Shown here in pieces: positions 42,601-52,140 of a stretch of DNA of 64,000 nt. The DNA comes from Sphaerochaeta globosa str. Buddy (GTDB taxonomy: Bacteria; Spirochaetota; Spirochaetia; Sphaerochaetales; Sphaerochaetaceae), in contig NC_015152.1 in NCBI RefSeq assembly GCF_000190435.1, positions 1,990,458-2,054,457 on the forward strand, given 5' to 3'. The notes under the pieces were generated by a model, which was not told where the DNA came from, ran no database searches, and saw only the letters and a program-made list of their open reading frames with translations. The translations under genes were made by a program, and so were the position numbers. Numbering within the stretch: position 1 is the stretch's first letter; every line of letters begins with the position of its first letter.

Positions 42601-45577
42601 ATCCGCTATCATGAAAGGTAGAGATGCTGGAAGCTTCAATTCTTATGGTATGGGACCGTTGTCGCTATTCATGGATGGTGTCCGTGACGAATCCAAAATG
42701 AGTGGATACAAGATTCGCAATGCTAAAACGGAGTTGCTCAGCGATGTAAGAAAGTATAGGAGATTCTATTACACTGCACTTGGATATACTCAACAGCTCT
42801 CTTATGAGGATACTGTTGAGGGCACTGTTCTCGATGATGGGAACGATGTTGAGGCTTTCGGTAATGAGGAAATCAAGAAGCTTTTGGAAAGCGATGATAC
42901 CGACCCTGTACTGAAGGAGCTTATCCGAAAGAACCTTGCTACCGGGGATGTACTGCAGACTCTTGTTGACGAAACTAGCAAACAAATCGAACAGCTTGAA
43001 ATGGAAGTGATGGATGCTGAGGCCTTAGCTGAAAGCAGTGTTGACGAGCTTACTGAGAAAACTGAGCAACTTGAGCAGACCGAGAAACAGCTCAAGCATA
43101 CAGACAAGATGTACAAGAAGCTCCAGAAAACCAACACCAAGAACTATGAGCACATGCGTGTGCAGAAGCGGATGAATCAGCTCAAGGCCAAGCGTCTACA
43201 GTACATCCGTGCCAAGCAGCAAATCGATAACCACTCCCGAGCCATTAATAAGATTATCAACAGCAAGAGCAACAACAATGATGCCAGGATTATGGAAGCA
43301 TTGAAGGTGTCGATGCAGGCTCTTATGGAGTCCACAGGACAGGACCTTACGAGTTTCTTTGCAGATCGCCACATCGGTATCGATCAGATACCCGACCAGC
43401 TCAAAGCGTACTTTACGATCAACAACACTGGAGTATTTGCCAATAAACTTTATAAGGATATTGACCTAAGTACGGTAGCTAATCTACACAACGCTGCTCT
43501 CGATGTACGCAGGGAGGCTAGAGCTGAGAAGGCTCTTCGTGATATGGAACTCAAGCGTGAGGTTTTCAAGTTTGCTCAAGGGTATGCCATGTCCGCAAGA
43601 GGAGCTTCTTGGAATGATGTAAAGACTGAAAATAACTACCACAATTACATGACGAAAGAAAAGCTTGACGGTAAGGTTCAGAACGCAAAAAACAAATACC
43701 AAGCCTACTTCGAAACCAAGTTTATAACGATGAGCCGCATCATCAACAAGATTGATCCAGAAGGAAAGACTCTCAAGCCGTTTATCTTTGGTGGATACGA
43801 CAAGAACAATGTGTTCCACCGGGGAATCGAAGGTGTCCTTGACGATGAGAAGCGTGAGGAATTTAAGCGGTTTCAGGCTATGCGGCAGACGATGGAGAAG
43901 TATGGGATCACCGAGAAAGCCCTCCTCAAGAAGCGTGTGGATGTAACAGGCAGAAGCCTTACTCTTGAGGAGGCTATGGGTGTTTACATCTACGCACAGC
44001 AATCCGATGCTCTTGAAAAACTTACATCTCCTAACGGAAACAAGTTGATAATCAAGAGAGACATCCAAGGAAACATGATAACAAATGAGATCAAATTGGT
44101 TGTGGACAGTCTCTCCAAGGATGAGAAAGCTTTTGCTGATTGGATGAAGGATGAGATGGGCAGCCGATGGAAGGAAATATCGGATATCTACTACGAAGTT
44201 AATAACAAGACCCTTGGATATATTGCCAACTATTTCCCACTGGTACGGACAGGGGATCGAATGGCATTTGATGACCTGATGCAAGATGGTTTCTTGAGGA
44301 TGCAGGATACCCCCGATGATAGCAACACCAGAGAAAGAACAGGTGGTGATTACGAGCTTCAGCTTAATGCCTTCTCGATCTGGAACAAAATGGTCGCCAA
44401 ACAGGAACACTACATTGCCGGTGCTGAATTCTTCAATAAGGCAAACAAGTTGATGAATAAGAACGGTGGAGACCTCTACAATCTTATTGCTATCAACAAT
44501 GGCAAGGAGTACGCAACGGCTCTGCAGGACTTCCTTAACCGGGTTGCAAACAAGCGGTACATCTACGATGACGCTGACTCGATGATAAACAAGGTCCGCA
44601 GCAATCTTGTGGTAGCAAGACTTGGTTACAATATGCTTACTGTGCTCAAGCAGACTCCTGCTCTTGGTCTATTCGCACAGCAATTCGGGGTTGGCAGACT
44701 CTTTGAGGCGATTGCTCACATGACCACCGACTACAAGGGAACTTGTAATTTCATCTATGAGATGTCTCCTCAGATGAGAAACCACGGTATATCAATCGAC
44801 TTCTCTTCCTTGGCTCAGCTTGAAGCCAAGAGCAAGTTTGGAAGAACAGTGAAGAAGGTTGGTGAGGTCGGCATGACCCCGATTCAATTTGTTGACGGGT
44901 TCATCAAGAATACTCTGTGGTATGGAGCGTACCAGAACAATATCGAAAAGGGTATGTCTGACATTGACGGACAAGCAGCTATGGAGGCAACCCGATGGAT
45001 CAACGACACTCAGCCTGGAGGTACTACGAAGGACTCTGCTGCTATCTATGATACCAACAGCACCATTGTGAAGTTTTTGTTGATGTTCACGAACCAGCTC
45101 AATAAGAACCTTAACATCGTCTATGATATTCCCTATGCAATCAAGCACAAAATGTACGAGAAGGCGTTCAGGAATACGCTAGGCCTTGGCCTTTCCCTTG
45201 CAGGAATCGTAGCCCTTGAAGGTGGATTGGATGATGGGGATGACGATGACGAAGATAGGTGGAATGATATCCTTAGGAACGTATCCGCACAGTTTGTATC
45301 CATGCTTCCCGTTGTAGGACCGAACCTCTCTGATATCATGCAGAACAGTTATTACAGTGATAGCGGTATGCCGCTTGTCTCTGAATTAAACAGTCTGATT
45401 AGTGCAATTGAAAGCGGTAAGAAGAAGAGAATCATCGACAGGAGCGTCAACATGGGACTTGGTGGGGCAGAGTTTGTAGGACTTCCCTCCGGGCAGACCA
45501 AGAAGATTTGGGATGCTTTCACTGAGGACGGCAAGGTGAATCTCTGGTATCTACTTGGCAGAGATTTTGTGGATTAG
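39626..45577 (+). CDS. giant ejection protein with a zincin domain (gp16-like)
   Basis: 1983 residues, ATG behind GGAGG. N-terminal helices, then hydrophobic/Gly-rich segments (about 150-185 and 220-240) that could cross the inner membrane. TVVHEIGHVMVKV (about 725-737) is an HExxH zinc-peptidase motif, with ETFAKDLEQYF further on as candidate third ligand. Long coiled coils occur at about 1100-1190, then a helical C-terminal third with polyvalent-protein character. It would be injected with the DNA; the peptidase could replace the lytic transglycosylase used by T7 gp16. Confidence 0.75.
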   Translation: MNNFKVSYDAKKWEEIENSVHKVYSSHPDPRSAEAAYSISNAISDAFPVISRDEAMRNSQQIIENFTGYKLDTQGAWTEFVNTAKAQASDLAVSMKFSNAMLAAKTQGLDSNSYKQKIVQAMEELDSEELVYRNDFKDMSIFTDLLTETGRLVPSMLPTIGIYAAGGALSTVTGGASMIAAKGAGSVYSGMMEAGSVAKELFKIKDSNGNKLGDDYILSAWTLAMAGVGGLNLVTDGFEKVTAGIASNVAKKIFGKQSLKDLVKSGTVAKWGKDIAVNYLGKGIVGEAAEEAIEELIGMVASNYVIKNSNETEGTLFEGHSKDDIIKTMAQTALSTAKGMVLTGLPGSVVSTVQEYNASDTKLKRNANEYTGRSEASVVIPIDKIKASSDVSYDNKMKSSDSPVQVIRVGETYKPLDAANAAIIASLKKNGARALNVEMVDSSSEFNKYSIASARNFGSNYGKEVKDGVVLFDDQASMQKTASEYAMDNHSVYGYHEEDGQIILDRKQDDIKHSLIFRTKEYHESVKQNDPVIDAGIDPIQEPVTDEDVEPVKETQLELDEQAAAIEEQEQQFAKPEVVQKPEEVFKKSYTNLQKTLNRKGATDTEQRFINDKLIPQIHDVMRKQFSDLSEEQVYETVLPSAYFAFVTSKVAGMTTDEFFSKHFTPEAFVALTAKQEKDFLKSQTGLKSIEIQTGNAANEASLFGLTIPKKGKYTIGIGKSYSPLTVVHEIGHVMVKVIKDTEAFKPFLEIYKDQLSQDGGKIGVHFQETFAKDLEQYFIDGKVRDSSLKTMFKKIGDGIRELLHLLNPMLDNETRKAFDKLFDFKLEAAAKAETSTSKAPQLEFDLFGDPEKILASISKTITLENVKQMLANNEYPSDSDLQQHAGDPDVDWEIQFRRIMTQDIDVFHAFEKALDKATDKLGDDAELTPEKVLEVLEADNGDRYQTMLGEVRDPERFVKRLMWQSKYLNPASADYKFKRDISNFDKLKTIVSAIMKGRDAGSFNSYGMGPLSLFMDGVRDESKMSGYKIRNAKTELLSDVRKYRRFYYTALGYTQQLSYEDTVEGTVLDDGNDVEAFGNEEIKKLLESDDTDPVLKELIRKNLATGDVLQTLVDETSKQIEQLEMEVMDAEALAESSVDELTEKTEQLEQTEKQLKHTDKMYKKLQKTNTKNYEHMRVQKRMNQLKAKRLQYIRAKQQIDNHSRAINKIINSKSNNNDARIMEALKVSMQALMESTGQDLTSFFADRHIGIDQIPDQLKAYFTINNTGVFANKLYKDIDLSTVANLHNAALDVRREARAEKALRDMELKREVFKFAQGYAMSARGASWNDVKTENNYHNYMTKEKLDGKVQNAKNKYQAYFETKFITMSRIINKIDPEGKTLKPFIFGGYDKNNVFHRGIEGVLDDEKREEFKRFQAMRQTMEKYGITEKALLKKRVDVTGRSLTLEEAMGVYIYAQQSDALEKLTSPNGNKLIIKRDIQGNMITNEIKLVVDSLSKDEKAFADWMKDEMGSRWKEISDIYYEVNNKTLGYIANYFPLVRTGDRMAFDDLMQDGFLRMQDTPDDSNTRERTGGDYELQLNAFSIWNKMVAKQEHYIAGAEFFNKANKLMNKNGGDLYNLIAINNGKEYATALQDFLNRVANKRYIYDDADSMINKVRSNLVVARLGYNMLTVLKQTPALGLFAQQFGVGRLFEAIAHMTTDYKGTCNFIYEMSPQMRNHGISIDFSSLAQLEAKSKFGRTVKKVGEVGMTPIQFVDGFIKNTLWYGAYQNNIEKGMSDIDGQAAMEATRWINDTQPGGTTKDSAAIYDTNSTIVKFLLMFTNQLNKNLNIVYDIPYAIKHKMYEKAFRNTLGLGLSLAGIVALEGGLDDGDDDDEDRWNDILRNVSAQFVSMLPVVGPNLSDIMQNSYYSDSGMPLVSELNSLISAIESGKKKRIIDRSVNMGLGGAEFVGLPSGQTKKIWDAFTEDGKVNLWYLLGRDFVD

Positions 45578-45686
45578 GTAAACCGTCGTATTGGTTACTG
45601 TTATCTAGTGGTTAAAGAAGAAGCCATATATATCGAAAGAAGACGTTTTTTTGATTGAAATCCAAACAATTCAGTTCTTAAAGTGG

Positions 45687-45692
45687 TATAAT
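45687..45692 (+). promoter_or_regulatory. promoter -10 for the restriction-modification moron
   Basis: TATAAT at 45687-45692, about 30 bp upstream of the start, in a 134-bp AT-rich gap after the ejection gene. No convincing -35; T/A tracts upstream may act as an UP element. The GC drop begins here. Confidence 0.5.
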
Positions 45693-45723
45693 ACTTCCAA
45701 TTGTTTTACAAATGGGGGATTTT

Positions 45724-48700
45724 ATGGGGCTTCAGCAAATTCTTGATAAGTATAGAAAGGTTTCATTTGATATGCGCGATCAAGGTAGTCGCTTTGAAAA
45801 GTTAATGAAAGCTTATTTGCTGACTGAACCCCAGTATCGTGGCCGTTTTCAAGAAGTTTGGTTATGGAATGAATTCCCTTCCCGAAAAGATCTTGGTGGG
45901 AAGGATTTAGGCATTGATTTAGTGGCAAAGACAACGCTCGGCGAATATTGGGCAATCCAGTGTAAATTTTTCAAAGAAGATTCATTAATAACCAAGCCTC
46001 AAGTTGATACATTTATCTCGACTTCGGGAAAAAGTTTTGAAGATACTGAAGAGATTGGCAAAATAGTGCATTTTTCTCACAGGCTTTGGATAGATACTAC
46101 TTCAAGAGGCTTTAACCCAGAAGCTGAACAGACTGTTCACAACCAGACTCCTCCTGTAAGCAGACTTAATCTTTATGAATTGATGGATTCAGAGGTTGAT
46201 TGGGATAAGATAGAAGCGGGCCTCTCAGGAGCAAACGCTACAGTCACAAAGAAAACCCCAAGAGAACATCAGAAAACAGCTATTAGAAAATGTAATGAGC
46301 ATTTCCAGTCGAATGATCGAGGCAAGCTTATCATGGCATGTGGTACTGGAAAAACCTTTACTTCATTGAAAATTGCAGAAAACATTGCAGGTAACGGATC
46401 GGGATTCGTTTTATTTCTTGTACCTTCAATCGCACTTCTTGGTCAAACACTCAAGGAATGGGCATCCCAATCTGATAACCCTCTTCATGCAATATGTGTG
46501 TGTTCTGATCCCAAAGTCTCCAAGAAAAATATCGATGATGATCCTACTCTGTTGTCAACTGTTGATTTGGCATTGCCTGCTACTACCGATTCGAGAAGTG
46601 TAGCTGCACAATTCATGGATGCCACACTATTAAAGCAGCGTGATAATGGGCTAATTGTTATCTTCGCGACATACCAATCCATTGATGCAGTGAAGAATGC
46701 ACAGAACTATCTTCTTTCGCAAGGCAAGCAAGCAGTCTTTGATTTGATAGTTTGTGATGAGGCACATCGGACCACAGGGGTAACGTTGAAAGATGAAGAG
46801 GAGTCTGCTTTTGTTCGCGTTCATGACCCAGATTTTATTAAGGCCAATAAACGTTTATACATGACCGCAACTCCGAGACTCTATAGTGAAGATTCTCAGA
46901 AAAAAGCTAAAGATAAAGAAGCAATTCTTTGCTCGATGGATGATACTGCAATTTATGGAGAAGAATTCTATCGGCTGGGCTTTGGTGAGGCTGTTGAGAA
47001 GCAATTGCTCTCCGATTACAAGGTAATTGTTCTAACAATCGATGAGGACCAATTATCAGCAGAACTTCAGCAATCAATCGCAAATGAGGATTCAGAGATT
47101 CCTACTGATGATGCTCTAAAGCTGATAGGTTGCATTAATGCTCTGTCCAAACGAACAAAAGAGACGTCAACCTTTTCTGATGTTGATCCGGGATTGATGC
47201 ATAGCGCTGTTGCCTTTTGCCAAAATATCAAAATATCTAAACGTACAGTAGAAGCTATGAATGCTTGTAGAGATGCATACTACAAAACTCTCCCTGAAGA
47301 AGAGCGGCGGGAAATTGTATCAATCGAAGCTGATCATGTTGATGGAACGATGGGTGCAACAACCCGAGACGCAAAATTGAGCAAGCTTAAAAAAGTCTCA
47401 CGTGAAGGCTCTGAGTGCCAAATACTCATGAACGTCCGTTGCCTTTCAGAAGGTGTAGACGTTCCTACACTTGATGCCATTTTATTCTTATCCGCACGAA
47501 ACAGCCAGATTGATGTTGTTCAATCCGTTGGCAGGGTGATGAGGACCGCACAGGATAAGAATTATGGGTATATTATCATTCCAGTTGTGATTCCATCGCA
47601 TGTAGAGCCAGAGGATGCACTAGAAGATAATAAGCGGTTTGCAGTGGTTTGGACGGTCTTAAATGCGCTTCGAGCACATGATGATCGATTTAATGCAATA
47701 GTAAATAAGCTGGAACTTAATAAGAAGAAACCAGGAGCAATAATCGTTACGCCTCCCAATATCGGAGGGACTTCTGATGGGAGGGGTCTTGAAGGATCTG
47801 AAAAAGAATCGTCTGAAAAGGTCGCAAAAGGTCTTGCAGTCCAGATGGAGCTTCAATTCGAGAAGCTTCAAAGTGCAGTATATGCCAAGATGGTTGAAAA
47901 ATGTGGTGATCGTCGCTATTGGGAGCAATGGGCTGCTGATATAGCCAAGATTGCTGAACGGCATATTGCACAAATTAAAAAACTGATTTCTATCGAGGGG
48001 AGTTGGCCCCAAAAGGAGTTTAGTCGCTTTCTGAATGGATTAAGAAAGAATATCAATCCATCTGTTTCTGAAGATGAAGCTATCGAAATGCTGGCGCAAC
48101 ACTATATTACGCAACCTGTATTTGAAGCATTATTTCAGAACTATTCTTTTGCACAGAACAATCCGGTTTCAAAAGCCATGCAAGGAATGATTTCTATACT
48201 GGATGAACAAACTCCTAAGGAAGATAACGAGAAGCTTGAGCGATTTTATGAATCTGTTGCAAAACGAGCTGAAGATATTGATAATGCTGAAGCTAAACAG
48301 AAAGTCATTGTTGAATTGTATGATAAATTCTTCAAGACGGCATTCCCTCGCACTGTGGAAAGACTAGGTATAGTCTATACCCCTGTAGAGATTGTTGACT
48401 TCATTCTAAACAGTGTTGAGGATATCTTAAGGAAGGAATTTGGGCGCAGTCTTTCAGATGAAAACATACATATCCTTGATCCCTTTACGGGAACCGGAAC
48501 ATTTATTACTCGGCTGCTCCAGCAAGGGATAATTTCGAAAGATAATTTGAAAAGGAAATACCTCAAGGAAATTCATGCGAACGAAATTGTTCTTCTTGCT
48601 TATTATATAGCATCAATAAATATTGAGAATGTGTTTCATGATCTCCAAATAGAACAACAGCACGACAAATCCGTTGATGCTATTGATTATATTCCTTTTG

Positions 48701-50622
48701 AAGGGATTTGCTTAACAGATACTTTTCAACTTGGAGAAGACAATACCATACTTGTAAATGAGGTTTTTCCGAAAAATAGCCAAAGAGTGAATAGCCAGAA
48801 AAAAACCCCCTTAATGGTGATAGTAGGCAATCCTCCTTATTCGATTGGGCAGAAAACTGCAAATGATGATGCTCAAAATCAAAGTTATCCTTTACTCGAA
48901 GAAAGAATTATGAATACATATGCTACAAAATCATCAGGGAACTTGAAAAAAGCCCTTTATGATTCTTATGTTAAGGCTTTTCGCTGGAGTAGTGACAGAT
49001 TGGATGCTGATAATGGGGGTATTGTAGGGTTTGTATCTAACGGTGCTTGGCTTGACGGTAATTCCTTAGATGGATTTCGAAAGTGCATAGAAGAAGAATT
49101 TAGTTCTGTTTATATTTTTAATCTAAGAGGAAATTGCAGGGCTCAAGGAGAATTAAGACGCAAAGAAGCGGGGAATGTTTTTGGACTAGGAAGTCGTACG
49201 CCGATTGCTGTAACCATATTAGTAAAGAACCCGGAGATAAAGAATAAAGCAAGAATCTATTATTATGAAGTTACTGATTATTTATCACGTGAGGAAAAAT
49301 TGCACCTTATAGCTGGTTTTGGTTCAATACTGAATCCCAAAATTAAAAAAATTGTATTATCGCCAGATGAAAATGGTGATTGGTTAACACAAAGAAGTAC
49401 AAAGTTCTTCGATTTTAATACGCTCTCTCCTGAAAAAAGGTTTGATGCCAGTTCCAAATCAGTTTTTTCTACAATTGTAATTGGCTCATCGAGTAATCGG
49501 GATGCATGGGTTTATAGTTTCTCTAAAACAGAACTAGTAAAACAAATTGACTATATGGTCGAAATATTTAATAAAGCAAAAGTTGATATTGGATTGGACG
49601 TCTCTTCAAAATCCATTGATTCTATTTGTCAAAAAGCTCCAACGAACAGTATTAGTTGGACTGTTGGCTTGAAAAAACTCTTATCTCAAAAAGGCAATTT
49701 GGAATCTAATAATAGAGATATTGTAAAAGGTATATATAGACCATTTGTAAGGCAGAATTTTTATTCAAATACAAACTTTATCGAACGTCCTGGCCGGTGG
49801 AACCAAATATTCCCATCAAATGAATTGCCCAATTTTGTTATTTGCATTTCTGGTGTTGGTAGTATTAAAAATTTTTCAACTTTAATTATTGACGCTATTC
49901 CATGTTTAGATTTTCTTGAGAAAACTCAATGCCTGCCTTTATACTATTACAATAGACTTGAAGTTCAACAAGCTTCATTGTTTGAGCTTGAGCAAACTGA
50001 ATATAACCGTGTGGATGGTATCACCGAATTTATTTTAAAAAGAGCCAAAGAAAAATACGGTCCGAGAGTAAATAAAGAAGATATTTTTTATTATGTGTAT
50101 GGGATTTTACATTCAGATACTTACAAATCGAAATTTGAATCTGATTTGAAAAAGATGTTGCCGAGATTGCCACTAGTGACTGATCCGTCAAAGTTTTGGG
50201 CATTTAGCAAATCGGGTAGGCAGCTTGCGGATTTGCACATCAACTATGAATCAGTGCCTCATTATCCTGGTGTGATAGTTTCAGGAGAAGAGTCATCCAA
50301 TTTTGAAGTGCAAAAGATGCGATTCCCGTCGAAGAACCAAAAAGATACTATCCTCTACAATAACCGAATCACTATTACTAACATTCCGGATAAAGCTTAT
50401 GAATATGTTGTGAATGGAAAGAGTGCTATCGAATGGATTATGGAACGCTACCAAGTTACTGTAGATAAAGCCAGCCAGATTAAGAATGATCCGAATGATT
50501 GGGCGCGAGAGCATAACCAACCACGGTACATTTTGGACTTGTTGCTCAGTATTATTAATGTGAGTGTTCAAACGGTGGATATCGTGAACAGCTTGCCTGA
50601 AGTTGATTGGGAGAAGGAATAA
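45724..50622 (+). CDS. Type ISP single-polypeptide restriction-modification enzyme
   Basis: 1632 residues from the ATG at 45724 (an in-frame ATG at 45712 is an alternative; GGGGG lies between). Domains in order, residues counted from 45712: Mrr-like nuclease (GIDLVAKTTLGEYWAIQCKF, Asp 69, Gln 83, Lys 85); superfamily 2 helicase with CGTGKT (about 207), DEAH (about 348), YMTATPR and QSVGRVMRT; a helical coupler; N6-adenine methyltransferase with LDPFTGTGTF (about 922) and GNPPYS (about 1038); C-terminal target-recognition domain. This is the LlaGI/LlaBIII layout and size: one protein methylates the host and translocates along and cuts unmodified DNA. No specificity subunit is needed. Confidence 0.92.
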   Translation: MGLQQILDKYRKVSFDMRDQGSRFEKLMKAYLLTEPQYRGRFQEVWLWNEFPSRKDLGGKDLGIDLVAKTTLGEYWAIQCKFFKEDSLITKPQVDTFISTSGKSFEDTEEIGKIVHFSHRLWIDTTSRGFNPEAEQTVHNQTPPVSRLNLYELMDSEVDWDKIEAGLSGANATVTKKTPREHQKTAIRKCNEHFQSNDRGKLIMACGTGKTFTSLKIAENIAGNGSGFVLFLVPSIALLGQTLKEWASQSDNPLHAICVCSDPKVSKKNIDDDPTLLSTVDLALPATTDSRSVAAQFMDATLLKQRDNGLIVIFATYQSIDAVKNAQNYLLSQGKQAVFDLIVCDEAHRTTGVTLKDEEESAFVRVHDPDFIKANKRLYMTATPRLYSEDSQKKAKDKEAILCSMDDTAIYGEEFYRLGFGEAVEKQLLSDYKVIVLTIDEDQLSAELQQSIANEDSEIPTDDALKLIGCINALSKRTKETSTFSDVDPGLMHSAVAFCQNIKISKRTVEAMNACRDAYYKTLPEEERREIVSIEADHVDGTMGATTRDAKLSKLKKVSREGSECQILMNVRCLSEGVDVPTLDAILFLSARNSQIDVVQSVGRVMRTAQDKNYGYIIIPVVIPSHVEPEDALEDNKRFAVVWTVLNALRAHDDRFNAIVNKLELNKKKPGAIIVTPPNIGGTSDGRGLEGSEKESSEKVAKGLAVQMELQFEKLQSAVYAKMVEKCGDRRYWEQWAADIAKIAERHIAQIKKLISIEGSWPQKEFSRFLNGLRKNINPSVSEDEAIEMLAQHYITQPVFEALFQNYSFAQNNPVSKAMQGMISILDEQTPKEDNEKLERFYESVAKRAEDIDNAEAKQKVIVELYDKFFKTAFPRTVERLGIVYTPVEIVDFILNSVEDILRKEFGRSLSDENIHILDPFTGTGTFITRLLQQGIISKDNLKRKYLKEIHANEIVLLAYYIASINIENVFHDLQIEQQHDKSVDAIDYIPFEGICLTDTFQLGEDNTILVNEVFPKNSQRVNSQKKTPLMVIVGNPPYSIGQKTANDDAQNQSYPLLEERIMNTYATKSSGNLKKALYDSYVKAFRWSSDRLDADNGGIVGFVSNGAWLDGNSLDGFRKCIEEEFSSVYIFNLRGNCRAQGELRRKEAGNVFGLGSRTPIAVTILVKNPEIKNKARIYYYEVTDYLSREEKLHLIAGFGSILNPKIKKIVLSPDENGDWLTQRSTKFFDFNTLSPEKRFDASSKSVFSTIVIGSSSNRDAWVYSFSKTELVKQIDYMVEIFNKAKVDIGLDVSSKSIDSICQKAPTNSISWTVGLKKLLSQKGNLESNNRDIVKGIYRPFVRQNFYSNTNFIERPGRWNQIFPSNELPNFVICISGVGSIKNFSTLIIDAIPCLDFLEKTQCLPLYYYNRLEVQQASLFELEQTEYNRVDGITEFILKRAKEKYGPRVNKEDIFYYVYGILHSDTYKSKFESDLKKMLPRLPLVTDPSKFWAFSKSGRQLADLHINYESVPHYPGVIVSGEESSNFEVQKMRFPSKNQKDTILYNNRITITNIPDKAYEYVVNGKSAIEWIMERYQVTVDKASQIKNDPNDWAREHNQPRYILDLLLSIINVSVQTVDIVNSLPEVDWEKE

Positions 50623-50639
50623 GGCCAAGGAGTACTGTG

Positions 50640-51509
50640 ATGGTATTATCGCAAAAGTCCGTTGAGGAATTGGCAAGAATCATCTGCGGCGATGGTTTGG
50701 TTAGCCGTCGGTCAGGACAGAAGTTAATTGATTTTTTTAGTCAATTTGGTTTTCATGATGAATATGGCCAAGGATTTCCTTCTCGCCAAACATATGCTCA
50801 AAGCCGGATTGCATTGATTAATGGAAAACCGGAAATCGATAGATGTATAAAGAATACATTTGATCCAAGAAATTTTGTAGCAAAAATGAGTGAGCTGGAT
50901 GAAACTATTAATCGGTTTAATATTTTCTTGGAATTTGATGGATGGTGTGTACGGAGGGAGCATGCAAAAATCCTTATAGAGAAAGCAACGGAAATTCATG
51001 CAGTAGAGACTTATGACCTGCCTAAAGTAGATACAGAAGTAGCTTTTCTAGAGAAAGTGTTCCCTCGCCCAGATTTTAACAAAATGAAATTTGAAACAGG
51101 ACTTCAAATTTCCCTTAATCAAAGGCTTGATGAACTGGATAAGTGCATTAAGCAAGAATGCTCTTTAGCTTCAATAGTTCTTGCAGGGAGTATTCTTGAA
51201 GGAGCTCTCCTTTTCTTTGCATTTGACCATTTGGATGATTTCATGAAATCAAAGAACGCTCCGCGGGATAGAAGTGGAATTGTTAACAAAATTGAGAAAT
51301 GGGACCTCTATAACTTAATTGAAGCCGCTAATTCGTGTGGTTTTATTGATCAGGATATTATTAAATTTAGTCATGTGTTGAGAGATTATCGTAATTACAT
51401 CCACCCAGGTGTACAATTTCTACAAGGATTCAGTCCTTCAATTCACACTGCACATATTTGTTATCAAGTAGTCCTTTGTGCTATAAATCAGCTAATAGTA
51501 AACGCTTGA
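50640..51509 (+). CDS. AbiJ-like / HEPN-domain defence protein
   Basis: 289 residues from the ATG at 50640 behind AAGGAG, 17 bp after the R-M gene. GLVSRRSGQKLIDFFSQFGF, YGQGFPSRQTYAQSR and DPRNFV match the N-terminal domain of AbiJ-type abortive-infection proteins. The C-terminal helical domain ends with LRDYRNYIHPG, an R-x(4-6)-H motif of HEPN ribonucleases. With the R-M enzyme it forms a likely superinfection-defence pair; the low GC matches its neighbour. Confidence 0.7.
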   Translation: MVLSQKSVEELARIICGDGLVSRRSGQKLIDFFSQFGFHDEYGQGFPSRQTYAQSRIALINGKPEIDRCIKNTFDPRNFVAKMSELDETINRFNIFLEFDGWCVRREHAKILIEKATEIHAVETYDLPKVDTEVAFLEKVFPRPDFNKMKFETGLQISLNQRLDELDKCIKQECSLASIVLAGSILEGALLFFAFDHLDDFMKSKNAPRDRSGIVNKIEKWDLYNLIEAANSCGFIDQDIIKFSHVLRDYRNYIHPGVQFLQGFSPSIHTAHICYQVVLCAINQLIVNA

Positions 51510-51542
51510 TCCTTTTATTATATAAATTTAGATAACTTAATC

Positions 51543-51570
51543 TTGATTTATCACTAAAAGTGTCTATACT
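51543..51570 (+). promoter_or_regulatory. sigma70-like promoter for the YjzC-like gene
   Basis: TTGATT (51543-51548), 16 bp, TATACT (51565-51570), 19 bp before the ATG at 51589. Confidence 0.6.
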
Positions 51571-51588
51571 GCTTTTAGGAGGCAATTT

Positions 51589-51789
51589 ATGGCTATAGGT
51601 GATAGGTACAAAACAGGACAGGACTCTCCTGCTCACGCACGTTATGCTTGGGATGGGTATACTGACGGAACACATTCACCATCTCCTACGGAAGCAGAGA
51701 AGAGTATCACTCTTGAAACAGGAGAAAAATTTCCACCAATTAACTCATGTGACAAAGGTGCTTGGTGGAAGATGACATCCTATGTTTAA
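51589..51789 (+). CDS. YjzC-like small protein
   Basis: 66 residues, ATG behind TAGGAGG. GDRYKTGQDSPAHARYAWDG, ITLETGEKFPPI and the final KGAWWKM parallel the small YjzC family (R..PGQ.AP..G.Y......G.....V.L..G..FPP......WWK). Function of the family is unknown. It has its own promoter and terminator, so it is an independent moron probably active in the lysogen. Confidence 0.65.
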   Translation: MAIGDRYKTGQDSPAHARYAWDGYTDGTHSPSPTEAEKSITLETGEKFPPINSCDKGAWWKMTSYV

Positions 51790-51844
51790 TGGATAGCTTT
51801 CTTTTGAGAATTGTCGCTCTTATGCTCAATGGTTGTTCATAATA

Positions 51845-51873
51845 CTGCTCCCGAATCTCTAGGGGGCATTTTA
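51845..51873 (+). terminator. intrinsic terminator
   Basis: TGCTCCC, 10-base loop, GGGGGCA (one G-T) and TTTTATT. It separates the plus-strand morons from the convergent lysis operon. Confidence 0.6.
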
Positions 51874-51882
51874 TTGCTTACC

Positions 51883-52140
51883 TTATAGTGAGGAAATCTG
51901 ATCCTCAAGAGCCAAGGCATAATCCTGCCACGCATAGGCGAATGTTTCCCATTCAACCAAGTTCTGCATAAGGTCCTTGTCTGTTTTAGGTTGCGGGTTC
52001 AGTACAGGCTCATATGCTGGACGAAAGGCTTCCAACGAGGGTATCTGATATTCAGTTTTTATTTCTACTGTTTTGCAACCGTTCAGCACGAACACGAGCA
52101 AGAGCAGACTGCTCAGCAGCAAGTTTCTTGACCTCATCAC
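51883..52140 (-). CDS. o-spanin (Rz1-like outer-membrane lipoprotein)
   Basis: 85 residues from GTG 52140 or ATG 52137 behind GAGGTAA. Signal segment LLLSSLLLLVFVLNGC with lipobox ending at Cys; the mature part is short, proline-containing and polar. Its first 89 bases lie inside the 3' end of the i-spanin gene in another frame, the usual Rz/Rz1 overlap. It pairs with the i-spanin to fuse inner and outer membranes at lysis. Confidence 0.8.
   Translation of the reverse strand: MMRSRNLLLSSLLLLVFVLNGCKTVEIKTEYQIPSLEAFRPAYEPVLNPQPKTDKDLMQNLVEWETFAYAWQDYALALEDQISSL

Noticed and set aside
43484-44410. 308-codon minus-strand frame
   Set aside because: Antisense to the giant ejection protein and not expected in the late operon; product is unlike known proteins.
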